Assembly: GCA_014843695.1 (NCBI GenBank)
Contig: CM026390.1
Span: 12,564,904-12,628,903, forward strand
Direction of reading: 5' to 3'
DNA: 64,000 nucleotides
Source of the DNA: Archivesica marissinica
Lineage: Eukaryota > Mollusca > Bivalvia > Venerida > Vesicomyidae
Below, piece by piece: positions 22,043 to 32,226 of the stretch. Numbering within the stretch: position 1 is the first letter of the stretch; the number at the start of each line of letters is the position of its first letter. The notes under the pieces were generated by a model. That model ran no database searches. It saw nothing but the letters and a program-made list of their open reading frames with translations, and was not told the origin of the DNA. The position numbers were made by a program, and so were the translations under genes.

Positions 22043-23319
22043 TCACACACTTGTAAGTGTAAGTTCAACATCACTACTTCTTGAACCTAGACCGTTGTCT
22101 AAAAGCTCTGATTTGGAAGGTCTGGGTACTGGAGCAAGGTTTGCTGGAAGGATGGGTAACTGAGCAGACTCCAGGGTCTCGCTAGCTGTTTTCAACTCTA
22201 CAACTCTCTCAATCATTGGAGGAATATGTGGATACTGTTTGTTTTCCATAACTGGCTTCAGTACCCACTGTTTGTTGTGCTTCGTGCAGACACTCGTATA
22301 TCGCAACTGCCCTTTGTCCTTGCCACCTTTTATAACTGCCTGCTTTCTATTTACATTATGCGAGTAGTCGAGCGCAGCTAATTGTGTGCGAGCGATCATC
22401 CCCTCCATCCCAAAGTGCTGTCGTTTCGGACAGTATTTTGTGATGAGAGAATGATATGATTCTAAATCCCCTGTGTGACAAAATAATGTCAGTTTACCTA
22501 TATCATTGAGGAAGCGCTTGTTCAGTACGACTTGTGTAATGGCTTTGTACGCCTTACTTTCAAGTTTCAACCATTTAGTCTGCCTCTCTTCTGTGGGTTC
22601 AAGTCGGGAGTGGCTACAACTTGTGATGTAGTTTCCGGGGAATACATGTACATTGCAAACATGGTGAATTATGGATACAAAACTTTCCTTCAAAATATCT
22701 GGGTTTCCATCACAGTTAGCAGCTGACCACCATAGATGATTACAAATTGATTTTGACCACTTGGCCACGGACTGACACTGTGCTTTCTTACCTGCTGCAG
22801 ACAATTTTTTAGACAACCATTTAGACATATGCCACACATCATACTGGTGTTGTATGCAGGGATGTGTATTACGGATGTGACTTGTGATTTGCACATGTCT
22901 GTCAGTGGCAAGTGTCTCTAGAGAAAACCCATCATCCTTCAAACTCTGGATACACCTTTCTAATCCGACTTTCTCCACGCCATTCTGACGTCCGTGTGCT
23001 TCCGGGGTAGAGTAGGTCGGACATGCGAAAAAATCGTTGGAACGATCGTCGCCGTATCCTTGAATTTCAGCTTATGCAGACCGTGCATCAGTCTAGCCTC
23101 CATATCCACTTCCAAACAACTGTCTTCAACATGTTTCGAGCATAACTCATGGTCTTTGCTCGGCATAAACGTCTTCGGGTCGATGTCCTCTCTATGCAGC
23201 CTCGTCAGCCATTCGACTCGGACCTGGTCGGGTCGTGATGGAATGCGCGTAAATATCACAGACTTGTCATCAGTCTTACCAGTTGTGTTAGCACAGTTAA
23301 AAGTCATACACGTAGGCAT
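22043..23319 (-). pseudogene. THAP-domain DDE transposase, internally deleted
   Basis: Begins at ATG 23319 with MPTCMTFNCANTTG, the start of a C2CH THAP zinc finger; the tryptophan (RVEWLTRLHRED), the CSKHVEDSC pair and the closing VPTIF motif follow, so the DNA-binding domain is complete. At about 22980 the frame shifts and jumps to the C-terminal catalytic part (22978-22043): LATDRHVQI, then QHQYDVWHMSK, WWSAANCDGN, LFCHTGDLESYHS and KYCPKRQHF. Candidate acidic residues are the Asp of ATDRH, the Asp of YDVWH and the Glu of DLESYH. The region normally between THAP and ATDRH is missing. The architecture resembles THAP-bearing cut-and-paste transposases such as Kolobok, but the superfamily was not established and no terminal repeats were found. 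A domesticated host gene is less likely given the break. Confidence 0.7.
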
Positions 23320-23344
23320 GTTGCCGAGCCCGCCAGACAAACGT

Positions 23345-23811
23345 TAACAACACAGAGATGTGAATAATAAGCGAGAAGCGGTGCGAACAATGCGATCGAT
23401 AAATGGAGTCTACCAAGCGCGAATTCCTTTTGTGTACAGCTGTCCGACTGAAGGGCACCGCGCTGTGACGTCACAGATCACTCCTCCGCGCTGAAGAGTT
23501 CCACAGTAATGGCTGCCCCCATCATTGACGCGGTGTGTATATTTATCAATATAAATGAGGCTATTATATAAAAACCTGTACACATTAAATTTTTGTTTCC
23601 ACATATATGTAATCATCACTGACATACTTTATTCTTGTACTGAGAACAGGATTCCCACGGTTCCCCTTTAATCTCTTAAATCTAAATTGCTTCAACACAT
23701 TGCACTAAATAGATATATAATTAATATGATAGCGCATCACAAGTTGATATTATATTGAACGTGTTTGACAGATGTCAACAAATCGGTTTTACTTTGAATG
23801 GCAAATACTTG
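23345..23811. other. Spacer upstream of the THAP pseudogene
   Basis: No gene supported. GC-richer up to about 23530, possibly the old 5' flank or promoter of the THAP transposon, then AT-rich. Confidence 0.35.
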
Positions 23812-23880
23812 TGTGTGTTTTACGTTTATTTATCGTCGCTACCGGTTGCCCATATGAGCGACTCTTCCTGAAGAGATTAC
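23812..23880 (-). mobile_element. SINE family A tail fragment
   Basis: Only the 3' end in reverse: GTTTATTTATCGTCGCTACC, then GCCCATATGAGCGAC and TCCTGAAGAGATTA. Confidence 0.75.
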
Positions 23881-24059
23881 AAATACGGTGATTTGTAATT
23901 ATAACCTATAATGTATTGCGGAGGGGGCAGATATTATGTACTGTCAATTAACTGCTTTAGACTAAATCAATTGGTTGACATTAAAAGTGGGAGTATAACT
24001 GTTCCACGTGCAGTTTTCATACAGTTTAGTTTTAATATTTAATAGTTTAATTTTAGTTT

Positions 24060-24305
24060 AAACTTTATTTATTTTACAAGGATTGTGAAGCAAGTTTTAA
24101 CAACTTATATTAATCACTCTCGTTGGCGCAGATGAAAGCGTATATGTGGTCATTCGTGTGGGAGGAAACCGGAATACTCGGAGAAAACCCACCTGTCCGA
24201 TCTGGCGACCACCGTACCATCTCACATACTTTCCCAGTCCGAAGATCGAATCCGGGTTGCATTGGTGAGAAGCGAGCGCGCTAACCACTGCGCTAATCGG
24301 ACAGC
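24060..24305 (-). mobile_element. SINE family B copy
   Basis: Full-length reverse copy: tail TTTATTTTACAAGGATTGTG and TTAATCACTCTCGTTGGCGC; body GGAGGAAACCGG, CACCTGTCCGATCTGGCGAC; head GAATCCGGGTTGCATTGG and GCGCGCTAACCACTGCGCTA (A-box in reverse). An A-box and B-box order typical of a tRNA-derived SINE. Confidence 0.85.
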
Positions 24306-24479
24306 CCATCTTTAATAAAAGCATGATAACCGTATTGATTCTATGTGGGATAGTGCATAGCTATTTGGGTATCTGATAGAGACAGGTTGTAAGTTGGCGG
24401 CCTTTATCGATAATTGGTTAAACTTAAACAATGCAGAAACAAGCGAGACTTGTTCAGTAATATAATTTTTGTTTTATTT

Positions 24480-24660
24480 AAGTTTATTTAACGTCGCTAC
24501 GGGCAGTTACCTAATAGTTTTCCTGGGCATGATACAGCGGTTAGCAAGTACTTGGTACACCAACCTTCGTTAGAAACTGCAACGTTTTCATATACATAGA
24601 CACGGCCTGAGTGGGGCTCGAACGCAGTAATATATTTTTGTCACAATACAGGTCAGCATC
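24480..24660 (-). mobile_element. SINE family D copy, diverged
   Basis: Matches the better copy at 24940-25196: CGGGCAGTTACCTAA, TTTCCTGGGCATG, AAGTACTTGG, GAGTGGGGCTCGAACGC. Shorter, with the head damaged. Confidence 0.65.
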
Positions 24661-24939
24661 AGTTGATGTCTTAATGCATACAAATATCCCGGGAAATGTA
24701 ACCAATGGTGTGGGGTTAAGACACTGCGCTAGTAAGTTAAGTCTGGTTAGGATACCTTCACCGGAAGTCACATAACACCAATAGCTATTTGCTGTCTTCC
24801 AGTGTATACTCGCATGTTGACGTTGTTATTCCCCGTTGGTCAAATACGTTTAAAAACCGTTAACAACAGATAATGTATGCATAAGATCTATAAATTGTCA
24901 CAGAACAGAATTGGTATGAAATCTTCTAATTATATTATG

Positions 24940-25196
24940 TTATATTTCGGGTTTTACGCCTGCATCAGCACCATTTTGGGCTATTTCGCCGGCGGGCAGT
25001 TTACCTAACAACACCTTTCCTGGGCAGGCTCCAGCGGTTAACCAGTACTTGGGTGCACCAACCTCCGTAAGAAACTGCGAACTTTTTCATATAAATGAGA
25101 CACGGCCTGAGCGGGGCTCGAACCCGTGACCATCAGTGATGATAGGTTACAGTGGTATACAAGTCAGCGACCTTAACCACTCGACCACGGAGGCGG
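24940..25196 (-). mobile_element. SINE family D copy
   Basis: Reverse copy: TTTACGCCTGCATCAGCACC at the left, CAACCTCCGTAAGAAACTGC in the body, and a tRNA-like head at the right, GCGGGGCTCGAACCCGTGAC (B-box) to CCACTCGACCACGGAGGCGG (A-box side). The long spacer between the boxes suggests descent from a Leu/Ser-type tRNA with a long variable arm. Confidence 0.85.
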
Positions 25197-25874
25197 ATCT
25201 AATTATGTACAATGAGTATACAATTTGCAGATAATTAACCCGTAACCTGCAAATCACAACAAAAAGTCGCGTTTGCAAACAGCATAGAGCCAGAACAGAC
25301 GGCACCGGGCTATTTGCTATTCGGATAGTGGAGCTAGAACACTTGTATGAATAGCAAACAACATAGATCCTGGTCAGACGCAGCGTTGCAAACATAGATC
25401 CTGATCAGACGCAGCGTTGCAAACATAGATCCTGATCAGACGCGACGCGACGCCACGGCTGATCTGGATATATGTTGTTTGCACATTCCGTCAAATTTAT
25501 TCGACATATTAAGGGTCAACTACTAATTCGATCAAGGACGAATGTGGGTTTTAAAGGGGTAGGAAAAGTAAATGTTTGCAGCAAAATTGAAAGACTACAA
25601 GCTAAGACCATTTTATTCTTATATACTTAACGACAGTGACAACATTAACAATAGTAATACATAACTTTGAAGAGTTTATACAGCTGTATTGTTGGTTCCG
25701 ATTCAGCACTGTTTCTTACCTATTATTTGCATATACACTTATAGATAGCGCGCCTTATTGATACTGGTATTATAAGATTACTGACAAATCGTTAACATAC
25801 CCGAAACTGAGTGGAAAACATTTACCCTTACAGAACATTTACTTTATTTTCAGAAATAAACTTGGCATTGTGAA
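25197..25874. other. Spacer with a 31-bp triplication
   Basis: No gene. About 25355-25445 holds three copies of a 31-bp unit with CATAGATCCTGATCAGACGC and GTTGCAAA. Confidence 0.55.
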
Positions 25875-25876
25875 TA

Positions 25877-26150
25877 CAGTTAAACCTGTATTAGTGGGTA
25901 CCTCTATTAAGTAGTCACCTCTATTAAGCAGCCACCTATATTAAGCAGCCATCGCTATTAAGCAGTCACGTGTATTAAGCAGTCACCTCTATTAAGCAAC
26001 CACCTCTATTAAGCAGCCACCTCTATTAAGCAGCCAGTTTCCAGATTCCCGATGTTTTGTTTTATTATATCTGTGACACCTCTTAAGCAGCTACCTGTGG
26101 TGCTACAGCCACTTTTTGTGATTCCCTTGGCTGGCTGCTTAACACATAAT
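25877..26150 (+). mobile_element. TA-flanked MITE (CAGTTAAACCTG end), right end lost
   Basis: Left end CAGTTAAACCTG after TA, then repeats of CACCTCTATTAAGCAGC (about seven, 18-bp spacing), then GATTCCCGATGTTTTGTTTT and CCCTTGGCTGGCTGCTTAA as in the copies at 48675-48852 and 52915-53093. The inverted right end is missing, and the CTATTAAGCAGCC block is expanded compared with the other copies. Confidence 0.7.
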
Positions 26151-26231
26151 CGATTGTATTCGTTTGACTTATAAAAAGGACATGTTACTCTGCACTAACT
26201 ATAAATATATGCAACTGTAAATAAATCCAAC

Positions 26232-26706
26232 GGGCTAACACAATATTGCTCTTAAAATATAGCTATATTTCAAACAAAATATTGCCCTCATAATATAGCT
26301 ATATTTCAAACAAAATATTGCCCTCATAATATAGCTATATTTATAACAAATATTGCCCCCATAATATAGCTATATTTCTAACAAAATATTGCCCTCAAAA
26401 TATAGCTATATTTCTAACAAAATAGTGTCCCCATAATATAGCTATATTTCTAACAAATATTGCTCCCATAATATAGCTATATTTCAAACAAAATATTACC
26501 CTCATAATATAGCTATATTTCTAACAAATATTGCCCTCATAATATAGCTATATTTCAAACAAAATATTGCCCTCATAATATAGCTATATTTCTAACAAAA
26601 TAATGCTCTTAAAATATAGCTATATTTCTAACAAAATATTCCCCCCATAATATAGCTATATTTCTAACAAAATATTCCCCTCATAATATAGCTATATTTC
26701 TAACAA
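26232..26706. repeat. 36-bp minisatellite, about 13 copies
   Basis: Unit contains AATATAGCTATATTTCTAAC (with the palindrome AATATAGCTATATT) followed by AAAATATTGCCCTCAT. Copies vary mainly in the ATTGCCCTCAT part and by one A. Confidence 0.95.
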
Positions 26707-26870
26707 ACGTGGAAGCTGGCAGGCATCCGGGTTGAACCATCGACCTTCCGCAAGTCAGCTGGCTGACTATCTCACATGAAAGAATTCGACACCTTCAATG
26801 GGATTCGAACCTACAGCGGTAAGGGGCAAATTATTTGAAGTCAACGACCGTCACCACTAGGCAGTTGTGA
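26707..26870 (-). mobile_element. SINE family E copy, diverged
   Basis: Reverse orientation: GCATCCGGGTTGAACCATCG, CAAGTCAGCTGG, then the head GGGATTCGAACC and AAGTCAACGACCGTCACCAC. Compare 41812-42012 on the plus strand. Confidence 0.6.
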
Positions 26871-26924
26871 TATAAACAATATCGCAAGGATCAAACGGAC
26901 AATAGAAACACGAGCTTGAAAACA

Positions 26925-27095
26925 AACTCTAACCGCTGGAGCCATTACGAGTCGATTGTGCCCTTAGGCAAGGCATCCCCCTCTCCCTCCCTCCCTCTCT
27001 TTCTCTCTCGTGGTGATGGGTTCCATCAGGAATGAGGTCTTGAACGTGATTAATATAAGTTGTAAGAACTTGTTTCGCAATCGAACTAAAATTAA
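26925..27095 (+). mobile_element. SINE family C copy, 5' truncated
   Basis: Starts at GCTGGAGCCATTACGA, has TGTGCCCTTAGGCAAGGCAT, an expanded pyrimidine tract (CTCCCTCCCTCCCTCTC), CGTGGTGATGGGTTCCATCA and the tail GTGATTAATATAAGTTGTAA. Confidence 0.8.
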
Positions 27096-28816
27096 TTTGT
27101 TTAAACTAAACTGTAATGGATATTAGAACATGTCACAAGGTGATTCTTCGGTTTTAGTTTAAACATGTTTTATTTTTCAATTATTTACAACAACAAATGC
27201 CAATAATACAAAATAAAGGACAAGAATGAAAGACTAAGTCTTACAGAGTTATCCTCCTTTTCTATGTTTCTTCTTCATTTATGTGCAGTCGTCAGGCCGT
27301 ATGTTAACTTTGTGCCGATAGAAGGGGCCCGTATGGATATTTTGGTTCACATTCTTCCAAAAGCACCAACTTTGGTTCAGATGTTATACATACCATACTC
27401 TATTGATATTTTACGGGCGCCGAGACTGGGGCCTCTTGGGACCACCATATTGGTGAAATACAAAATGGCCGCCACACAGATTAGAGTAAAATCAGTTAAA
27501 TAACCAAAATGGTTGTTGGAACCGAGTATGATACCACATTTCATGGGTTTTCTATGTCTGAGAATCCAATTACGATATTATTTGGATGATATTAGGTCAA
27601 TGTCAACCCTCAAGGTCATATTACGGGTAATGTGTGGGTCATAATAGTCGGTATTTGGAGCCGGTCCTCAGATTAGTAAATAAAACTAAGTTCACAAGTG
27701 AATTCCATCTTTTGGGAACGCCAATAGCTATGTGAGATGTGAGGGTACGGAGATTAACATTCAGAGGGTAGTCACGAGGCTTCGTGAGTAATATAGCTTA
27801 TTCATCAGATAAAACACATGACAATTCACTAAAGGGAGGTAATAAGGAGATGATAAACATGTCGCTTAAATTCGGATGTGTGATAATTAATAATGATTTA
27901 GTATGATTTGATGTGTATGTATGCGTATTACGAAATATATGTCAGGAAAGTACACAATTATAAAATATAAACACACTGTACACAGTTATTATATAGAAAG
28001 ACACGTGGATAGCGTTTTTAATATAATAATTTAATAAAACATTCGTGTTTTTTCCTACGCTTAGCTTAGTGATCAATACAAAGGCAATTTACAATAAGTG
28101 CAGTGTCGAGGGACAGAAATGCTTTTGAACATAGACAAAATCGTACAATATATATAGTTAATAATATTTTAAATAATGGCTCCCTCTATCCCCGAATATC
28201 TACACAACATAATCTCATACTTGCAAATATAAGATCCCGGAAAACACACGAGTTCAGTCGATACTCACTCTCGGTCGGCTCGTGAATTATCTCACGTGCA
28301 AAATCTATATCGTGTATATACGTAATTCCAAAATGAGTCTTATACAACATCTACTATGTTTAGTAGGTTGTATTTGATACAACATGTACATAACGTAAAA
28401 TGATATATATGTATGACAATAAATTATTAAATATTCTGCTACCAACATACAATGTACTTTGGTCGTGTTGTTTTCCGACGGATATCTCACTAGTGCATAC
28501 TCTTAGACGCTCTTCAACCACATGTACACGTTGTTTCACAGACGTGCAAAGTTTAAACAATAATATTATTGTTAAAAATACATTTTCCGTATCCCACCCA
28601 CCTAATTTAATAATGATAACTGTATATAAGTAGGCCGTCGGTATACGGCAAAACAGCCGCCATACACACAAACAGCCGTACATATGCCTCGGCATTTGCG
28701 GATATGTATGCAACTACATGATTGGCCGATTAAACTATGTTTTAGTTAATCTAAGTTCTACCCTTTTACTGTAGGAATAATATTAATGAAATTTAAAGCT
28801 CCGGTGGTTTTGGTTT
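27096..28816. other. Non-coding sequence, nothing recognised
   Basis: No supported gene, despite a few short open frames. About 27280-27680 is GC-richer and may be an unrecognised repeat. The right end is the 3' side of the 303-codon frame. Confidence 0.35.
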
Positions 28817-29728
28817 TCATACATATACACTAGTGGCAGTAGCATTGAGTCTCGATCTCGATGACGTCAGTTTCATCTGTTTAATCCGCGGCGTTATTGT
28901 AGTGCTTGGCTCATACCGTTGCATATACACATTGGTCGTCTGTTGCCAGATTTTGTGCGGTTTCGACGTCGGTCTAAATATTCGCACTTTTTCCCCCGCA
29001 CTCGGTGCTCGTGAAGCGTCTGTGGTAAAACCCGGAACCAAGTCCGTCATAGTCGTATTAGAGCGACTTATGGGAGGTAGCCCCAGACTTCTCACTTGTC
29101 TAAACTCGGACGGTGCTGACTGTGCGTTGTTAAACAACCTGGATACAGTATGAGTCTTTACCCGCGCAGTTTTGATAGAGTCACTTGTTATTCTCCTCCT
29201 ATTTGTCATGTGCATATACGCATGCGCAGTAACCTGTCTATCAATACTTTGATTGGGATCATATTTGTTAATACCTCTATGCGTGCCATACATGCTAGCA
29301 GGCTCGTTAAACCTGGTTACGTGTGTTCCCTCTGCACGTCTGAGTTTATTATCCAGTGAAATACTTAATTTGGACACTCGCGGAAACTTAAACGGATCCG
29401 GACCTCGATTCTTACGGTGTTTATGTTTATTTTCGTGTTCGTGGTTTCTATTTACCTTGGTTTCCTTTTTGTATGGTGCAATATCAGCATTTTCTACAGA
29501 ATCAAAGCAATCTCTGCTATCTTTGTAATATATCTCGTACAGTGACGTCTGCTTCTTTCCCAGAAACAACTTCCGGTCTTTGACGATCTCGTCACTGAAC
29601 TTATATATCTCCTCTGAGGAGAACACCGGAGAGTTTTCCTGTATGAACGTCCTCGGGTCATCGCCATCCTCCCTCGGTAAATATACGTTAATGTACGTAT
29701 CAGACCGTGCATAATTCATGATGTTCAT
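28817..29728 (-). CDS. Hypothetical protein, 303 aa
   Basis: The longest non-repetitive open frame without a transposon signature. It starts at ATG 29728 (MNIMNYARSDTYINVYLPRE) and stops with TGA at 28817-28819. I do not recognise the family. Visible features: an acidic N-terminal third, a His/Lys-rich basic patch at about residues 92-108 (NHEHENKHKHRKNR), and a Ser/Thr/Arg-rich C-terminal half. No signal peptide, membrane span, cysteine cluster or repeat is evident. GC content and codon use are higher than in the AT-rich surroundings, and the frame also opens partly on the other strand, a common effect of that composition. It might be a complete single-exon gene or the large exon of a spliced one; no clear splice signals or polyA signal were identified. 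It is probably a lineage-restricted protein, possibly low in structure. Its reality rests on length and composition only. Confidence 0.5.
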   Translation of the reverse strand: MNIMNYARSDTYINVYLPREDGDDPRTFIQENSPVFSSEEIYKFSDEIVKDRKLFLGKKQTSLYEIYYKDSRDCFDSVENADIAPYKKETKVNRNHEHENKHKHRKNRGPDPFKFPRVSKLSISLDNKLRRAEGTHVTRFNEPASMYGTHRGINKYDPNQSIDRQVTAHAYMHMTNRRRITSDSIKTARVKTHTVSRLFNNAQSAPSEFRQVRSLGLPPISRSNTTMTDLVPGFTTDASRAPSAGEKVRIFRPTSKPHKIWQQTTNVYMQRYEPSTTITPRIKQMKLTSSRSRLNATATSVYV

Positions 29729-30592
29729 TATGCTAAGTCAACATTTATATGTTTGTATACATGTATATATCTGAAGAAAACTCACATCATCTCTTATATG
29801 TGGCTAATCTTAATCTCTTCGTTCCTCGTCAAATCCATACACATCCATGCTTTATGCGCGCTATTAACAAGTTTGTTTTAACAATTTCCGATTTACTAAC
29901 ACATCTTTGTACTCTTTATTATTTATATATCAACCCGTGTCACAACATCTGTTAACTAATTACATGTATACTCATATGTCATGTAAATGATCTGAGTTAA
30001 TAAAGAATAATTGAATTGAATTGAGTCATCATAGTACGTGTTCGTGAATATGCATATTTATATTTTTTCTCTTAAAGCATTTACTATAAGTATGCACACA
30101 CATAAATGGAATCATTCATCGTTAAACAAATGACTATTAAAAAAATAAAATTATGAACTATGATTATAGACATGCACAGAAATTATCAATCCGATGTATA
30201 AACCCGCATTGTGGTTCTTTGTTTTTTTATTGTATCCCGCTGAATATACTTTGGAAGGTTCACAAATCACCAAAATAAACATTGTCCGAACACTGATAGA
30301 ATACCAAAATATCGGAATTTAACCTGATCTAAACTCGATAGATAATAGCACATTTGACAAAAGACCGTGTGGCCATGTAGGAGATTATTCAATACGAAAT
30401 CTTCCTGATAAATTATAAATTAGCTCGTATACAACCACGTGTAATAAAATTTATAATGCCAAATTCCAAATCTGAATATATAAATCGATGATTGCTTTGA
30501 TCTTCAACTCGTCACACTGTCACACATGGTTGGTTGATTCTATCGCTAATTAATTAATATATATATGCTGCCCAAAACTCCAAATTAGTTAC
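29729..30592. other. Upstream spacer; possible LINE 3' tail
   Basis: No gene. GTTAATAAAGAATAATTGAA followed by TTGAATTGAG at about 29995-30025 looks like the end of a LINE 3' UTR with a short repeat tail, but no RT sequence is attached. Confidence 0.35.
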
Positions 30593-30785
30593 CGAGGTCT
30601 CGTGTCGGTGCTTTATACCGTGCACGTAAAAGAACCAGAGGAGACTCTGGAATGGGTCTCTGTCTGTATCATTGCACTATCCTCCAAAATCTAAAATGAC
30701 TAATCTCTTCAGGAGGCGTCGCTCATATGGGCAACCGGTAGCGACGATAAATAAACGATAAATAAACGTAAAACACACACACACC
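30593..30785 (+). mobile_element. SINE family A copy, 5' truncated
   Basis: Starts within the body at ACCGAGGTCTCGTGTCGGTG, continues through ACCAGAGGAGACTCTGGAAT and ends with a duplicated ACGATAAATAAACG tail. Confidence 0.8.
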
Positions 30786-30992
30786 AAATTATTTGGATGT
30801 TCTCGTGATTTATTTTCGTTCTTCGTAAATTGTGTTTGCTTATTTACCATTATACCATGTTTTCCAGGTATTCAACTATTCTTCTTTGGGACGGCAGTTT
30901 ACTTTAATGTTGTTAGAACTTGTTGCCCAACCCATTTTGCTTTTTCTTTGCTTTGTCAGGATTATGTATGTAATGTAAATGTCAAATAGCAA

Positions 30993-31393
30993 ATACGGTG
31001 GTCGCCAGATCGGACAGGTGGGTTTTCTCCGGATAGTCGTGATAGCGCAGTGGATAGGCGTTCGCTTCAGGTGCGAAAGGTCCGGAGTTCGAACCCCACT
31101 GGAGCCGTTACGATTGTGCCCTTAGGCAAGGCATATAAATTCCATGTTGCCTCTTCTCTCTCCTTCGTGGCGATGGATTCCATCAGGAATGAGGTCTCGA
31201 GAGTGATTTATATAAGTTGAAATAACTTGTTTCGCAATCGAGCTAAAAATAAATTTGTATAATCCGGATACTCCGGTTTCCTCCCACACGAGTGACCACA
31301 TTTACGCTTTCATCCGCGCCAACGCGAGTGATATATATAAGATGTTTTAACTTGCACCGCAATCGTTGTAAAATAAATAAAGTTTAAATAGCA
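30993..31393 (+). mobile_element. SINE family B copy split by a SINE C
   Basis: B sequence (ACGGTGGTCGCCAGATCGGA, GGTGGGTTTTCTCCGGATA) breaks at about 31034 and resumes at about 31260 with TCCGGATACTCCGGTTTCC, ending in the B tail (CAATCGTTGTAAAATAAATA). TCCGGATA is repeated on both sides as the 8-bp target-site duplication. Confidence 0.9.
31035..31258 (+). mobile_element. SINE family C copy inserted in a SINE B
   Basis: Complete C element: head GTCGTGATAGCGCAGTGGAT (A-box) and GGAGTTCGAACCCC (B-box); the anticodon stem-loop reads TTCGC, TTCAGGT, GCGAA (loop triplet CAG, Leu-like). Body with TGTGCCCTTAGGCAAGGCAT; tail with TTTCGCAATCGAGCTAAAAA. Confidence 0.9.
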
Positions 31394-31537
31394 AATAAAA
31401 TATGATTAAGCTTATTGCCCTAAACAATCATTTTCGGGTTATTACCTGGAGTCATTCACGAGAGAGTGAAGATTATACCCACACCTAGGTATGGACCAGT
31501 ACTCCCCGCCTCTGTAAGCTAGCGACAACTGTCTCAC

Positions 31538-31598
31538 GCACAGGGATTCGGCACGTTTGGGGGTACTAGTATATATATTTAAGTACCGAATCCCTGTG
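31538..31598. repeat. Single palindrome-ended copy of the 45-bp unit
   Basis: CACAGGGATTCGG at the left is answered by CCGAATCCCTGTG at the right, with GGGGTACTAGTATATA and TTTAAGTA between. The left 45 bp match the array unit at 20010-20252. Confidence 0.85.
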
Positions 31599-31749
31599 GT
31601 CTCACGTACCATCCATCATTTGTCACGTGTCCCTGATTATGAGCGAACTCAGGTCAGGTATTAATCTCAGGAAATTCTTGTATCCCCTGGGATCCCCTCT
31701 ATGGAGTTCTGTGACAGCTGATCATATTGTACAAGCTCATGTATTCTGG
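31599..31749. other. Unassigned spacer
   Basis: No feature recognised. Confidence 0.3.
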
Positions 31750-31998
31750 CCAACCAATCTATATGGTTGGCACGCTCGCTTCTCACCAATGCAACCCGGG
31801 TTCGATCCTCGGACCGGGTAGTATGTGAGATGGTACGGTGGTCGCCAGATCGGACAGGTGGGGTTTCTCCGGGTACTCCGGTTTCCTCCCACACTAAATA
31901 CCATATAAGTATACGCTTTCATCCGCGCCAACGAGAGTGATTAATATAAGTTGTTAAAACTTGCTTCGCAATCGTTGTAAAATAAATAAAGTTTAAAC
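31750..31998 (+). mobile_element. SINE family B copy
   Basis: Plus orientation: CACGCTCGCTTCTCACC, CCCGGGTTCGATCCTCGGAC (B-box), GGTACGGTGGTCGCCAGATC, TACTCCGGTTTCCTCCCACA, GAGAGTGATTAATATAAGTT, CAATCGTTGTAAAATAAATA. The A-box end is altered. Confidence 0.85.
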
Positions 31999-32159
31999 TA
32001 ACCAATCTCTGACCCAACCATTTATTGGTCTCCTTGTTCTGCTTAAGGTTCTTTCCTCTCATTTCTACCTCTTCTCCCTCCTCTTATCTCCGCTGATGGT
32101 CTAGAATCATAGTGCCTGCAGCAAACACGTGCTCTGCGATAGATTCTTGTGATTTCAGT

Positions 32160-32226
32160 GTATTGCATCTTATATATATTGTATCTTATATAACATTTAT
32201 CTTGCATATATTGTATCTTGTATAAT
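32160..32226. repeat. Short left arm of the TATATTGTATCTTG satellite
   Basis: Four units of the same 14-16-bp satellite found right of the LINE fragment. The sequence from about 32176 repeats at 33303, so the LINE fragment interrupts the array. Confidence 0.85.

Noticed and set aside
21832..22062. hAT-like element starting TAGGGGCGCAACGATTAATC
   Set aside because: Only one end is visible; no inverted partner or target duplication in the following sequence.
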